Shown here: one piece after another, positions 23,299 through 30,450 of the stretch
How the letters are laid out: each line of letters begins with the position of its first letter
How positions within the stretch are numbered: position 1 is the stretch's first letter
IMG/VR virus record: IMGVR_UViG_3300030739_000009
Coordinates: 1-64,000 of that record
DNA: 64,000 bases
Strand: one strand, 5' to 3'
Origin: a virus
The notes under the pieces: generated by a model
Database searches by the model: none
Told to the model about the DNA's origin: nothing
Seen by the model: only the letters and a program-made list of their open reading frames with translations
Translations under genes and position numbers: made by a program

Positions 23299-23342
23299 TT
23301 GCCAATGAGCACATACTATCCAAGTCGAATGCTCATAAGCAA
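23299..23342 (-). promoter_or_regulatory. Leftward promoter of the replication operon overlapped by an operator dyad
   Basis: On the minus strand TTGCTT (23342-23337) and TAGTAT (23318-23313) are 18 bases apart, a fair sigma-70 promoter. TTGCCAATGAGCA (23299-23311) and TGCTCATAAGCAA (23330-23342) are near-perfect inverted halves flanking the -10 and covering the -35. This is where a CI/Cro-type repressor would act. Confidence 0.6.
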
Positions 23343-23418
23343 ATAGTGGCCCGTCGGACGGCTCCCCGATGGCCGGAGGTGGGGTGATGTACTCGACAAG
23401 ATCGCCCTGACCACTATG

Positions 23419-23434
23419 GTTGCTCTCTAGCAAC
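23419..23434. promoter_or_regulatory. Operator-like palindrome before the rightward HTH gene
   Basis: GTTGCT-ctct-AGCAAC is a perfect 6-bp inverted repeat 39 bases upstream of the 23473 gene. Its AGCAA/TTGCT core echoes the arms of the dyad at 23299-23342, so the same repressor may bind both. Confidence 0.5.
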
Positions 23435-23472
23435 ATGCAGACGGGCAGCAGCCCGCTCACTAGCATCGAGAC

Positions 23473-24021
23473 GTGGACGGGACGGGCATGGACGGCGCAG
23501 CAGCAGCGGAACGCCTCGCCGCCTATGTCAAGACCGTCGCCCCCCGCGCCAACTACGACATCGCCAGCCCTCGAGGCGACCGCATGCGCCTCGCCAAGGA
23601 CGCCGGGATGTCCACCACCACCTTCAGCCGCATGCTCTCCGGCGACCGAGTCCCCGACGCCCGCAGCCTCGTCGGCCTCGCCCGCGCACTCGGCATCGGG
23701 CTCGAGGAGTTCTTCACCGAGTCCGGCATCGCCGAACCTGTCCGGCCGGCCGAAGCAGTCCCATCGGTCGGCGCGGCCCTGGACGCCGTCGCCGGACGCC
23801 TCGGCGTTCCGCCCGAGCAGCACGAGAACTTCGTCGACCTGGTCGAGAGCGTCGCCACCCTCACCAACAGCCTGAACGCGGACGAGGCCCTGCCGCATAT
23901 CAAGTCCCTGGTGGCGCTGCTCAACACGTCCGCCAAGTTCCGGGCGATCCCTGGCGCGATCGTCATCGGTGACCCGGACGCCACGCCGACCGACGAACCG
24001 GTCGAGCACGACGCCGAGTAG
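23473..24021 (+). CDS. XRE-family immunity-repressor-like protein
   Basis: 182 residues from GTG 23473; ATG 23488 with GGGACGGG upstream is an equally good start. The HTH (MRLAKDAGMSTTTFSRMLSG) lies near residues 37-60. The rest is a helical domain suited to oligomerisation. Divergent from the Cro-like gene across about 210 bases with operator dyads. Most likely the lysogeny repressor of the element; the family assignment is firm but the role is inferred. Confidence 0.8.
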   Translation: MDGTGMDGAAAAERLAAYVKTVAPRANYDIASPRGDRMRLAKDAGMSTTTFSRMLSGDRVPDARSLVGLARALGIGLEEFFTESGIAEPVRPAEAVPSVGAALDAVAGRLGVPPEQHENFVDLVESVATLTNSLNADEALPHIKSLVALLNTSAKFRAIPGAIVIGDPDATPTDEPVEHDAE

Positions 24022-24104
24022 CCGCCCGCGCTGCTCCCGCTCCCCGCGCAGCCCCCGCCGCGACTCGGGTGGGCGGGTGCACGTCGGGCACGGGCTGACA
24101 GTTC

Positions 24105-24132
24105 CTGACAGCAGAGGACGCGGGCGTACGAT
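24105..24132 (+). promoter_or_regulatory. Promoter candidate
   Basis: CTGACA (24105-24110), 16 bases, then TACGAT (24127-24132), close to the Streptomyces TTGACA/TAGGAT consensus. It is followed by two GGCGCGCGCC palindromes and CAGTGG/CCACTG arms (about 24139-24184) that could fold in the leader of the 24230 gene. Confidence 0.5.
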
Positions 24133-24229
24133 CCTCCAGGCGCGCGCCAGCACAGTGGAGAGACCGGCGCGCGCCCACTGTTTTCCCGATTCCGCCCGTT
24201 GGCCGCAGCCCGCGCGAGACGATCAGCCC

Positions 24230-24667
24230 ATGACTGAGGATGAGCTGACCGCCGACGAGCAACTCCGCGCCCTGGCCGCACTGGAAGCCGTCACCGCCAA
24301 CGACGACAATGCGCTGGCTGTCCTCGCCGCACCGGGTGAACGCCCACTCCCAGAGCTGCTCGCGGTGTACGGCGAGCACAACCTGCAGCGGATCATGCTC
24401 GCGGCGTTCGGCATCAATGCCGCCACCCGCCCGGACGAGATGAACGAGCTGCTCGCGGAGATGAACTCTGCCCAGCAGTTCCGACTGGTGTTCATCCTGA
24501 TCAGCACGCTGCGTCAGGTCGCCGACCAAGCCGGCGGCGACCTCGCCACCGCGAAGATCATCGGGTCGGCGGTCGTCAACGCCATCGGCACTTTCATCGC
24601 GGAAGGCGACACCGCAGTCGAGGTCGTCCTGCAGGCGCTGCGGCAGGAAGTACTCAAGGCCGGGTAG
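24230..24667 (+). CDS. Hypothetical helical protein
   Basis: 145 residues from ATG 24230, acidic and helical (AQQFRLVFILISTLRQVADQ). No family recognised. It stands alone behind its own promoter, between the repressor-like gene and another single gene. Confidence 0.72.
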   Translation: MTEDELTADEQLRALAALEAVTANDDNALAVLAAPGERPLPELLAVYGEHNLQRIMLAAFGINAATRPDEMNELLAEMNSAQQFRLVFILISTLRQVADQAGGDLATAKIIGSAVVNAIGTFIAEGDTAVEVVLQALRQEVLKAG

Positions 24668-24712
24668 CGCGCCCGACCGGACCTGTCCGACGCGCCCGAT
24701 AGCGTGTCCGCC

Positions 24713-25096
24713 ATGCGCCCCGACCGTTTCCTGCAACTCGCCATCACCGCCGCCCGCACCATCCCCGGCGTCACCCGCGCCGACACCGTGCCCATCGAGG
24801 AGGACGGGCGTTCCAAGCGGCCGTACCTGTTCGCGGTCGAGACCGGCGGGAAGACCACCCGCTGGCAGGTCACAGCGGCCTCCGCGCCCGGGGACGTGTA
24901 CAGCCAGCCGGAGCGGGAGCCCGTCCTCGGCGACAAGCCCGTACCGCCCGAGACCGGGCCGGCCACGGCGGGCAGCCCCGAGCACGTCGAGAGCGTGGAT
25001 CCGTACTCGCGCAGGGCGCAGGCGGGGGCGATCGCGCACGGGGCGACGATCTTGTTTCATGACGGGTCGCGGGTGTTCCTGAACTCCGCGCGGTAG
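24713..25096 (+). CDS. Hypothetical protein, probably leaderless
   Basis: 127 residues from ATG 24713. TAGCGT at 24700-24705 would place transcription at or near the ATG, as in actinobacterial leaderless genes, and no ribosome site is seen. RPYLFAVETGGKTTRWQVTA and ATILFHDGSRVFLNSA are beta-rich. I remember similar proteins in Streptomyces prophages but know no function. Followed by a strong terminator. Confidence 0.72.
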   Translation: MRPDRFLQLAITAARTIPGVTRADTVPIEEDGRSKRPYLFAVETGGKTTRWQVTAASAPGDVYSQPEREPVLGDKPVPPETGPATAGSPEHVESVDPYSRRAQAGAIAHGATILFHDGSRVFLNSAR

Positions 25097-25104
25097 ACGC
25101 GACG

Positions 25105-25135
25105 AAGGCCCCGGCCATCCCGGCCGGGGCCTTTT
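25105..25135 (+). terminator. Strong rho-independent terminator
   Basis: GGCCCCGGCC (25107-25116) and GGCCGGGGCC (25122-25131) form a perfect 10-bp stem with a 5-base loop, followed by TTTT and preceded by AA. Insulates the gene before it from the toxin-antitoxin unit. Confidence 0.85.
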
Positions 25136-25167
25136 GCATGCCGTGCTCCGGTGCGTGCGCAGAACGG

Positions 25168-25205
25168 TTGGACAGGATCGTCCTACTTTCCTACTCTTAG
25201 AAAGT
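25168..25205 (+). promoter_or_regulatory. Promoter with operator dyad of the toxin-antitoxin unit
   Basis: TTGGAC (25168-25173), 18 bases, TACTCT (25192-25197). The dyad ACTTTC (25185-25190) / GAAAGT (25200-25205) brackets the -10 box, a fitting site for autoregulation by the AbrB-type antitoxin. Confidence 0.6.
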
Positions 25206-25265
25206 TGGAAATCCGGGTACTGTGGTAGTGAACGCAGACAGCGACCACAGACCCAGGAAGCACTC

Positions 25266-25577
25266 ATGCCGACCCGCGACCGCACCAAGCCGCACCGGCT
25301 CCGCGCGCGCCTCCGCGCAAAGGGCCAGGTGACACTACCCGCACCCATCCGGGAAGCCCTACACATCGACACCGGGGACGACATCGCATTCGAGGTCATC
25401 GACGGCCAGGTCATACTGCGAGGCCTCCGCGCCATGCCAGCAGACCAGGCATGGTTCTGGACCCCCGAATGGCAGGCCGGCGAGCAGGAGGCCGACGACG
25501 AGATCGCCAACGGCGAGGGCACCGTCTACAAGAGCGCCGACGCGATGTTCGACGCATTGGAGAACGAGAGCGACTGA
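25266..25577 (+). CDS. AbrB/MazE-type antitoxin
   Basis: 103 residues from ATG 25266 (AGGAAG upstream). The N-terminus RLRAKGQVTLPAPIREALHI then TGDDIAFEVIDGQVIL is a clear SpoVT-AbrB swapped-hairpin DNA-binding domain. The acidic C-terminal tail (EQEADDEIANGEG) would bind the toxin. It lies three bases upstream of a RelE-like gene. Confidence 0.88.
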   Translation: MPTRDRTKPHRLRARLRAKGQVTLPAPIREALHIDTGDDIAFEVIDGQVILRGLRAMPADQAWFWTPEWQAGEQEADDEIANGEGTVYKSADAMFDALENESD

Positions 25578-25580
25578 CCC

Positions 25581-25877
25581 GTGCCAACGTTCGAGAAGCT
25601 CCCGCGCTTCCAGAAGGACTGGAAGACGCTCGAACCTGACCTGCAGGTCAGGTTCAGGGACAAGGTGAAGAAAGAGTTCGTCCCAGCGATCAACGAAGGC
25701 TTCCCGTATCCCGGCGGCCTGCGCATGAAGGGCATCCAGGGTGCCACCGGCATCTGGGAGATGACCTGGGCACCCAACGGCCGCGCGACGTGGCAGTTCG
25801 GCGAGGAGATAACGAAGGGTGACCCGCACGTCATCTGGCGGCGGATCGGCAACCACGAGATCTTCAACTTGCCGTAG
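25581..25877 (+). CDS. RelE/ParE-superfamily toxin
   Basis: 98 residues from GTG 25581. KLPRFQKDWKTLEPDLQVRF, GLRMKGIQGATGIWEMTWAP and VIWRRIGNHEIF follow the RelE/ParE order: helical hairpin, then R-M-K...G-I-W-E, then strand with R-I-G-x-H. It likely acts as an mRNA interferase or gyrase poison, countered by the AbrB-type protein upstream. Pairing an AbrB antitoxin with a RelE-type toxin is known but less usual than MazE-MazF. Might stabilise the plasmid state. Confidence 0.8.
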   Translation: MPTFEKLPRFQKDWKTLEPDLQVRFRDKVKKEFVPAINEGFPYPGGLRMKGIQGATGIWEMTWAPNGRATWQFGEEITKGDPHVIWRRIGNHEIFNLP

Positions 25878-25895
25878 AACCCGGCACTGAACGAT

Positions 25896-25928
25896 GCAGC
25901 CCGGCCCGCACAAACCGGGCCGGGCTGC
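25896..25928 (+). terminator. Terminator-like hairpin after the toxin gene
   Basis: GCAGCCCGGCCCG and CGGGCCGGGCTGC form a perfect 13-bp stem with a 7-base loop. There is no real T run. Ends the toxin-antitoxin unit. Confidence 0.75.
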
Positions 25929-26016
25929 TGTCGCGTCGAGGCTACTGCGGCAGCGCCTGGTCGAGGTATTGCTGCACGACAGGGAACAACCCCGGCCGCA
26001 GGCGCATCATGGTGCC

Positions 26017-26577
26017 ATGACCCTGTACGACCGACTAGCTGCGACCGACGACGGCTCCCGCGCCCTCGCGCAGGGCCGCCTGCGCCGTGAGGCCCTGCGC
26101 CGCCTCCACCGAGCACAGACCGCGTCCGGGCTCGCGCCCGACGAGATCGCCGCCAGGCTCAGCGTCCGCGCCAAGACCGTACGCCGGGCCTTCGACGGCG
26201 ACCGGGACATCACCGTCGGCGCCCTCGCCGAATACCTGCACGCCCTGAGATTCGAGCTGGACCTGCGCCTCGTTCCGGCCGGGGAGCCACGGCGGGCAGT
26301 CGTCGAACAGCGGGACGTGGAGCGGGAGCGGGTCGCAGAGCATCGGGCCGCTGCGCAGCCGACACCCGAGCGCGACGGCTACACCATCGGCGTGTTCATC
26401 CCGGCCTGCGCCACCGAGGAAGAACGCGACCGCATGTACAACCGCATCGCCGAAGCCGCGCACGGTGCCGAAGGAGGCAGCTGGGACGCGCATGTGGTCG
26501 GGGAGCCAGGGGATCCACTCGCGATCGTCCACGACCCGCGCTGCATCGGATGCTCATACTGCCAAGGCCGACGCTAG
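26017..26577 (+). CDS. HTH protein with C-terminal Cys motif
   Basis: 186 residues from ATG 26017, without an obvious ribosome site, so possibly leaderless. Residues 20-75 form an XRE-like HTH (LAPDEIAARLSVRAKTVRRA), then a linker. The second half has YTIGVFIPACATEEERDRMY and ends DPRCIGCSYCQGRR. Monocistronic, flanked by hairpins on both sides. Likely regulator. Confidence 0.75.
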   Translation: MTLYDRLAATDDGSRALAQGRLRREALRRLHRAQTASGLAPDEIAARLSVRAKTVRRAFDGDRDITVGALAEYLHALRFELDLRLVPAGEPRRAVVEQRDVERERVAEHRAAAQPTPERDGYTIGVFIPACATEEERDRMYNRIAEAAHGAEGGSWDAHVVGEPGDPLAIVHDPRCIGCSYCQGRR

Positions 26578-26596
26578 GCGGGAGCAGCATGGCGAA

Positions 26597-26623
26597 GGCC
26601 CCGACCGGGTGACCGGCGGGGCC
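26597..26623. terminator. Hairpin between convergent genes
   Basis: GGCCCCGACCGG (26597-26608) and CCGGCGGGGCC (26613-26623) pair with one bulged base over a 4-base loop. Placed between a plus gene ending at 26577 and a minus gene ending at 26638, so it could end both. Confidence 0.65.
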
Positions 26624-26637
26624 CGTCGCATGTCCGC

Positions 26638-27303
26638 CTACAGCTTGGCCAGCGGTGACCGCTGTCCTTTCCCGAGCCCGCGCAGCTGCTCCCAGTCGAC
26701 CGCCTTACGCCGACGCGGGATCGCGTCCACGTCGCCGCTCCGGTAGACCGGCACGTCGACGGCCCCGGCTTTGCTGCTGCCGAACTGGACTTTCTGCCAG
26801 TCGACGGGCTTGGCCCAGCCGAGCCGGACGATGTGGTCCCAGTCGGAGCGCCGGATGCCGAGCCGGGCTGCGGACTGGTCGGGGCCGAGCGGGGTTTCCT
26901 CGTCCACCAGGCGCCGAAGGGTGGTGCGGCGGCACAGCCGGTCGAGCTGCCCGGGGTGCACGCACGCCCGGTCCCAGGACAGGGCGACGAGCAGGCCGCG
27001 GCCGATGAATCGCCGCACGGTGAACGCTTTGACGTGGTCGGGGCCGCCGGGCGGGTTCGGGGTGCCGAGCGCGGCTGCGATGCGGCTGGCGGCCTCGTAG
27101 TTGCCGATGGGTCCGTCGGGCAGTTCGCGCCTGATCTTGGCGGTGTCGATGGCTTCGACGGTCGCGCGCAGCCACCGGCCCTCGGTGGCGTCGGGCGCCG
27201 GGATGAGCCGGCGGTGCTCGGCCCAGCGCCAGTGCGCTTCGGTGATCTTCAGGCGGTTGATCGCCTGGCGTGAGTCGTACTCGGCGAGACGGCCAGCGGC
27301 CAT
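26638..27303 (-). CDS. Putative DNA-binding protein with repeated HTH-like segments
   Basis: 221 residues from ATG 27303 with GAAGGAG upstream. Contains several units like LGIRRSDWDHIVRLGWAKPV and KITEAHWRWAEHRRLIPAPD, which look like repeated winged-helix or HTH segments. Basic throughout. Faces the parB-like gene across a 366-base control region, so it may regulate partition or transfer genes, as Kor-type proteins do on Streptomyces plasmids (inference). Confidence 0.65.
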   Translation of the reverse strand: MAAGRLAEYDSRQAINRLKITEAHWRWAEHRRLIPAPDATEGRWLRATVEAIDTAKIRRELPDGPIGNYEAASRIAAALGTPNPPGGPDHVKAFTVRRFIGRGLLVALSWDRACVHPGQLDRLCRRTTLRRLVDEETPLGPDQSAARLGIRRSDWDHIVRLGWAKPVDWQKVQFGSSKAGAVDVPVYRSGDVDAIPRRRKAVDWEQLRGLGKGQRSPLAKL

Positions 27304-27669
27304 GACGGGACTCCTTCGGTCGGGGTGCTGCCGAAGGTGACACAAGATCTGAAAGTATGTCAAGACGGTGCAGATGATGATGAATTGGACAGGGCAGCTC
27401 TACTGCGGGCGCGCGGGACGTGATCAACAGGGCTGCGAAGCGGTCGAAATGCGGCGCGATCCGGTCGGATTCGATCACCATTCGTGAAGCTCACGTGATG
27501 ACGTGACGGTGCGTCTGACCTGCGCATACTGGAAGTAGTTGGGCCGATTCCGGAGAGATTCGGGGACGTCATTCGTTCAAGGGGTGGGGGCGGATTCCGC
27601 CTCCGCCGGACAGCCTCAAGGGGCAGTTCCGGCAACCCCATTGGCGAACGGACCGCCCCGGAGGCGCCC
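27304..27669. other. Divergent control region before the parB-like gene
   Basis: No gene is visible in these 366 bases. On the minus strand a perfect TTGACA (27363-27358) lies 55-60 bases upstream of the 26638-27303 gene, but its -10 is poor. The rightward promoter and dyad at 27491-27530 are listed separately. The 140 bases before the GTG at 27670 are a long leader with GGGGCGGATTCCGCC-like short dyads. Confidence 0.55.
27491..27530 (+). promoter_or_regulatory. Operator palindrome and rightward promoter for the parB-like operon
   Basis: TCACGT-gatg-ACGTGA (27491-27506) is a perfect dyad. GTGACG (27503-27508), 16 bases, CATACT (27525-27530) forms a plausible promoter whose -35 overlaps the dyad's right arm, so a bound regulator would block it. 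Confidence 0.5.
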
Positions 27670-28644
27670 GTGAAAGTCACCACCCTGCCCATCCGCCAGA
27701 TCCGCATCGGCGAACGAGCCCGCCAAGATCTCGGCGACCTCACCATGCTGGTCGACTCGATCCGTGACCGCGGACTCCTGCAGCCGATCGTCGTGCGCCC
27801 GGACGGCGACGGCTACACGCTCGTCGCCGGAGGCCGGCGCATCGAAGCGCACCACCTCCTCGGCCACGACCAGATCCCGGCGCACATCGCCGAGTCGCTC
27901 GCCGACGAGCTCGAGGCCCTGCATGCCGAGGACGATGAGAACACCTGCCGGAAGAACTTCACGCCCACCGAGGCGGTCCGTCATGCGGACCGCGTGCGGT
28001 CGGTCCTGCAGTCGCAGGCGAAGGAGCGCATGGCTGCGGCCGGCCGGAAGGCGGCACCCAACCGCCCGGCGGCAACGGAAAGGGTGGGAAACTTGCCCAC
28101 CCTTTTCCTCGAGCCCGAGACCGCAGAGGAAGCCCCCGCGGCGTCCGATTCGGAGTCGATCGCCACTCCGAAGACTCGAGTGCGGGATCAGGAGGCCAGG
28201 GGCAGCGGCCTCTCCGGTCGCACGCTCGAGAAGGCCCGGCATGTCGTCCAGGCCGCCAGGGATCCCGAGGCCCCGGCTCCCGTCCGCGCAGCGGCGCTCG
28301 AGGCGCAACGCGTCATGGACCGCACCGGCAAGATCGACCCCGCCTTCAAGAAGGTCGTCCAGGCCGAGACTGCGGTTCTGACCGCGCCCGTGGCCGAGTA
28401 TCTCGAGGCCTCCGGCGGTGCCGACGAGCTCCGACTCCTCAAGTGGCGCGCGGCCTTCCAGAAGGAACTGGCGAAGGGCTTCGGCCTGATGGGGATGTTC
28501 CGCCCCGAGCAGGTGGCCTCGAGTGCCGACGAGGACGGAATGAACGAACTCCGAACCATGGCTGCCAGGTTGACGACCTATGTGGAGCAGATCGATTCCC
28601 TGCGGGAGCGTCCCGCCGGGCTGTCACTGATCGTTGGAGGTTGA
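27670..28644 (+). CDS. ParB-like partition/nuclease-fold protein
   Basis: 324 residues from GTG 27670. The N-terminal ParB/Srx domain is clear: LPIRQIRIGERARQDLGDLT, IRDRGLLQPIVVRP, YTLVAGGRRIEAHHLLG. KNFTPTEAVRHADRV follows, as in ParB/KorB proteins. The C-terminal half is helical. No parA is visible beside it. It may bind centromere-like sites for plasmid maintenance or act as a regulator. The gene and its downstream partner are unusually rich in CTCGAG. Confidence 0.85.
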   Translation: MKVTTLPIRQIRIGERARQDLGDLTMLVDSIRDRGLLQPIVVRPDGDGYTLVAGGRRIEAHHLLGHDQIPAHIAESLADELEALHAEDDENTCRKNFTPTEAVRHADRVRSVLQSQAKERMAAAGRKAAPNRPAATERVGNLPTLFLEPETAEEAPAASDSESIATPKTRVRDQEARGSGLSGRTLEKARHVVQAARDPEAPAPVRAAALEAQRVMDRTGKIDPAFKKVVQAETAVLTAPVAEYLEASGGADELRLLKWRAAFQKELAKGFGLMGMFRPEQVASSADEDGMNELRTMAARLTTYVEQIDSLRERPAGLSLIVGG

Positions 28645-28645
28645 T

Positions 28646-29164
28646 GTGCGCAAGGTCGGCTGGGCTCCCGAGTGGGTCGCCGAGTACAGCGAGATGATGG
28701 AGGAGGTCGTGCTGAGCACGCCCGACTCCGCGCTGCGGATCGCGGCGTTCCTCTCGAAGCTCCACGACGCCGTCCAGGCGCAGCGTCCGTGGGCGTTCGA
28801 CCTCGAGGCCGACATTCGCCGCCGGGGAGCCGCGGGCGAGGTCTCGAGCTACGCGAAGTCCCGCGTCGCGCCCGCGCTGATCTCCTTCGACGGACGGCTG
28901 CTCACCAAGCCCGCGGTCGCCGGCTTCAAGCGCATCCGGGGCGACGGGCAGAAGTGGATCGCCCAGGAGCTGATCACGGTCGCGCCGTGGGAGGAGCTGC
29001 GGGCGAAGCGCTCCGAGCACCTGACGCTCGAGAAGACGTACGGCTCGAACGTGGCGCTCTACGACAAGCTGCTCGCTCTCGAGACCATGGCACCCGGCTC
29101 TGCGAACCCGGTCCAGGCGAGCAAGCAGCTGGGCATCGACCTCGAGGAGTACCTCGCGGCCTGA
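28646..29164 (+). CDS. Hypothetical protein coupled to ParB-like gene
   Basis: 172 residues from GTG 28646, one base after the parB-like stop, with TTGGAGG inside the preceding gene. Helical, charged, with WEELRAKRSEHLTLEKTYGS near the C-terminus. Conserved pairing with ParB-like proteins in Streptomyces elements seems likely, but I cannot name the family. Ends before a strong terminator. Confidence 0.75.
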   Translation: MRKVGWAPEWVAEYSEMMEEVVLSTPDSALRIAAFLSKLHDAVQAQRPWAFDLEADIRRRGAAGEVSSYAKSRVAPALISFDGRLLTKPAVAGFKRIRGDGQKWIAQELITVAPWEELRAKRSEHLTLEKTYGSNVALYDKLLALETMAPGSANPVQASKQLGIDLEEYLAA

Positions 29165-29178
29165 GGTTGACCGCAGCG

Positions 29179-29213
29179 AAGGACCGCGCCCGCAGGTGAC
29201 AGGCGCGGTCCTT
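29179..29213 (+). terminator. Terminator of the parB-like operon
   Basis: AAGGACCGCGCC and GGCGCGGTCCTT are perfect 12-base arms around an 11-base loop. The 3' arm ends in TT. Lies between convergent genes. Confidence 0.8.
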
Positions 29214-29226
29214 CTGCATGTGGAGG

Positions 29227-29526
29227 CTACTCGGCGGGAGGGTCGTCGGCCTTCTTTGGCCCCTTCCCGCCGCGGATGCCCTTGGCGATCTGCTGGGCGC
29301 GCGTGAAGTGGATGCCCATGGAGTCTCCGATCTCCTGCCAGGTCTTACCCTCGCCTTTCATCCGGCGGACGCGTTCCTGGCGGATCTCGCGGAGCCGGGC
29401 GTGATTCTCCGGCCAGTCCTTCAAGACCTTGGTGATGGCCTGGGCACAGGCGGCATCGTCTTCGATCTCTTCCAGGGCCTTGATGGCGTCCAAGAACCTC
29501 ACCACCTCCTCGGGCTGCTGTGTCAC
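29227..29526 (-). CDS. Small HTH DNA-binding protein
   Basis: 99 residues from GTG 29526 with GGGAGCG upstream. The C-terminal half has a sigma region 4-like HTH (GEGKTWQEIGDSMGIHFTRA) followed by a basic tail. Its own upstream region has twin palindromes (29571-29609), so it may be autoregulated. Confidence 0.78.
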   Translation of the reverse strand: MTQQPEEVVRFLDAIKALEEIEDDAACAQAITKVLKDWPENHARLREIRQERVRRMKGEGKTWQEIGDSMGIHFTRAQQIAKGIRGGKGPKKADDPPAE

Positions 29527-29570
29527 TCCGCGCTCCCTTTCCCTCGCGAGAGCGTGGCCAATACGGATGC

Positions 29571-29609
29571 TAGACCCCCGGTCTTGCGCTCGGCTAGACC
29601 GGGGGTCTA
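29571..29609. promoter_or_regulatory. Twin TAGACC-N3-GGTCTA operator
   Basis: TAGACCCCCGGTC (29571-29583) and GACCGGGGGTCTA (29597-29609) form a perfect 13-bp inverted repeat. Each arm is itself nearly palindromic (TAGACC-N3-GGTCT). Two dimer sites 25-26 bases apart lie between the HTH gene and the rightward transfer operon, a good regulator site for both. Confidence 0.6.
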
Positions 29610-29646
29610 AGTTGCTATGAGTGGCCACGCGCCACTGATCAACAAA

Positions 29647-29687
29647 TGACCCCGACCGACGCTCGCAACGTCATGTGGTCGGGGTCA
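29647..29687 (+). terminator. Leader hairpin, possible attenuator
   Basis: TGACCCCGACC (29647-29657) and GGTCGGGGTCA (29677-29687) are perfect 11-base arms with a 19-base loop, 40 bases upstream of GTG 29727. It supports the internal start chosen for the next gene, since an ATG at 29646 would put the hairpin inside the coding sequence. Confidence 0.55.
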
Positions 29688-29726
29688 GACCACCCTCAAG
29701 CCGCTAAGCCACAGAGGAAGGTCCAA

Positions 29727-29972
29727 GTGGAGACTACCGATCTGGCCCGCACCTGCACAGATGCCCCACGGGTGACGGATCCGAGCCCGCGCCCAGCCCC
29801 GCCGAAGCAGCGCCTCACCGCCCGCCCGCTGAGCCACGACCTGCCGACCGCCCCGTACGGCCCGCGCTCGTTCACCCGCGCCGACCTGAACGCGGCGATG
29901 GTCGCCGAGGGCCTGCGCCCGGTCGGGATCGGCGAACCCGCCGCATGGCGCGCATTCAGGGACGACGCCTGA
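29727..29972 (+). CDS. Small hypothetical protein
   Basis: 81 residues from GTG 29727 with GAGGAAGG upstream. An ATG at 29646 in frame is possible but has no ribosome site. Pro-rich linker, then SFTRADLNAAMVAEGLRPVG, a short helical module. First gene of the rightward transfer region; ATGA-type coupling to the FtsK gamma gene. Confidence 0.68.
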   Translation: METTDLARTCTDAPRVTDPSPRPAPPKQRLTARPLSHDLPTAPYGPRSFTRADLNAAMVAEGLRPVGIGEPAAWRAFRDDA

Positions 29973-30199
29973 TGGCCGCCGACCAGCTGCTCTACGACGC
30001 CGCGATCCTCGTCACCACCAGCCGCTTCGCCGCCCCCGACCGTCTCCAGCGCCGCCTGCACGTCAGCATGGGCGACGCCGTCGACCTCCTCGACGAGCTG
30101 GAGGAGTACGGCATCGTCGGACCCTCCCAGGGCAGCCTGCCGCGCAACGTCCTCGTGAAGGCCGAGGACGTCGACGAACTGCTCGGCGGTGCATCGTGA
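29972..30199 (+). CDS. Stand-alone FtsK gamma (DNA-recognition winged helix) domain
   Basis: 75 residues from ATG 29972. LYDAAILVTTSRFAAPDRLQ, DAVDLLDELEEYGIVGPSQG and SLPRNVLV match the FtsK gamma domain, with the E-E-x-G-I-V-G-P-x-x-G-S-x-x-R-x-V-L-V hallmark. In FtsK/SpoIIIE this domain reads oriented octamers (KOPS/SRS). Here it is a separate protein 5.6 kb upstream of a TraB/FtsK motor. It may confer sequence recognition in trans or act as a repressor. Confidence 0.85.
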   Translation: MAADQLLYDAAILVTTSRFAAPDRLQRRLHVSMGDAVDLLDELEEYGIVGPSQGSLPRNVLVKAEDVDELLGGAS

Positions 30200-30450
30200 C
30201 CACGATCAGCGTCCCCGGCCCGAACCCGCAGGGCAGCCACCACTGGGTCATGACGATCAGCTGGCAGACGACACCCGGATCCGAACGTCGAGGCACCTGG
30301 CGCTCCACCATCACCCCGGAGCCCGGCCAGACCCGCGCCGACATCTACGAGATCCTCCGCGCGTTCGTGATGCGCGACGCCAGCTGCGGCATCCCGCCCA
30401 CCGTCCTGTTCTTCGCCCTGGAACCGAACGCCCTCGGCGGTGCGCGATGA
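30196..30450 (+). CDS. Hypothetical protein
   Basis: 84 residues, GTG overlapping the previous stop. Beta-rich N-terminus (HHWVMTISWQTTPGSERRGT) with a helical centre. Not recognised; resembles small genes beside Streptomyces plasmid transfer loci. Confidence 0.7.
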   Translation: MTTISVPGPNPQGSHHWVMTISWQTTPGSERRGTWRSTITPEPGQTRADIYEILRAFVMRDASCGIPPTVLFFALEPNALGGAR

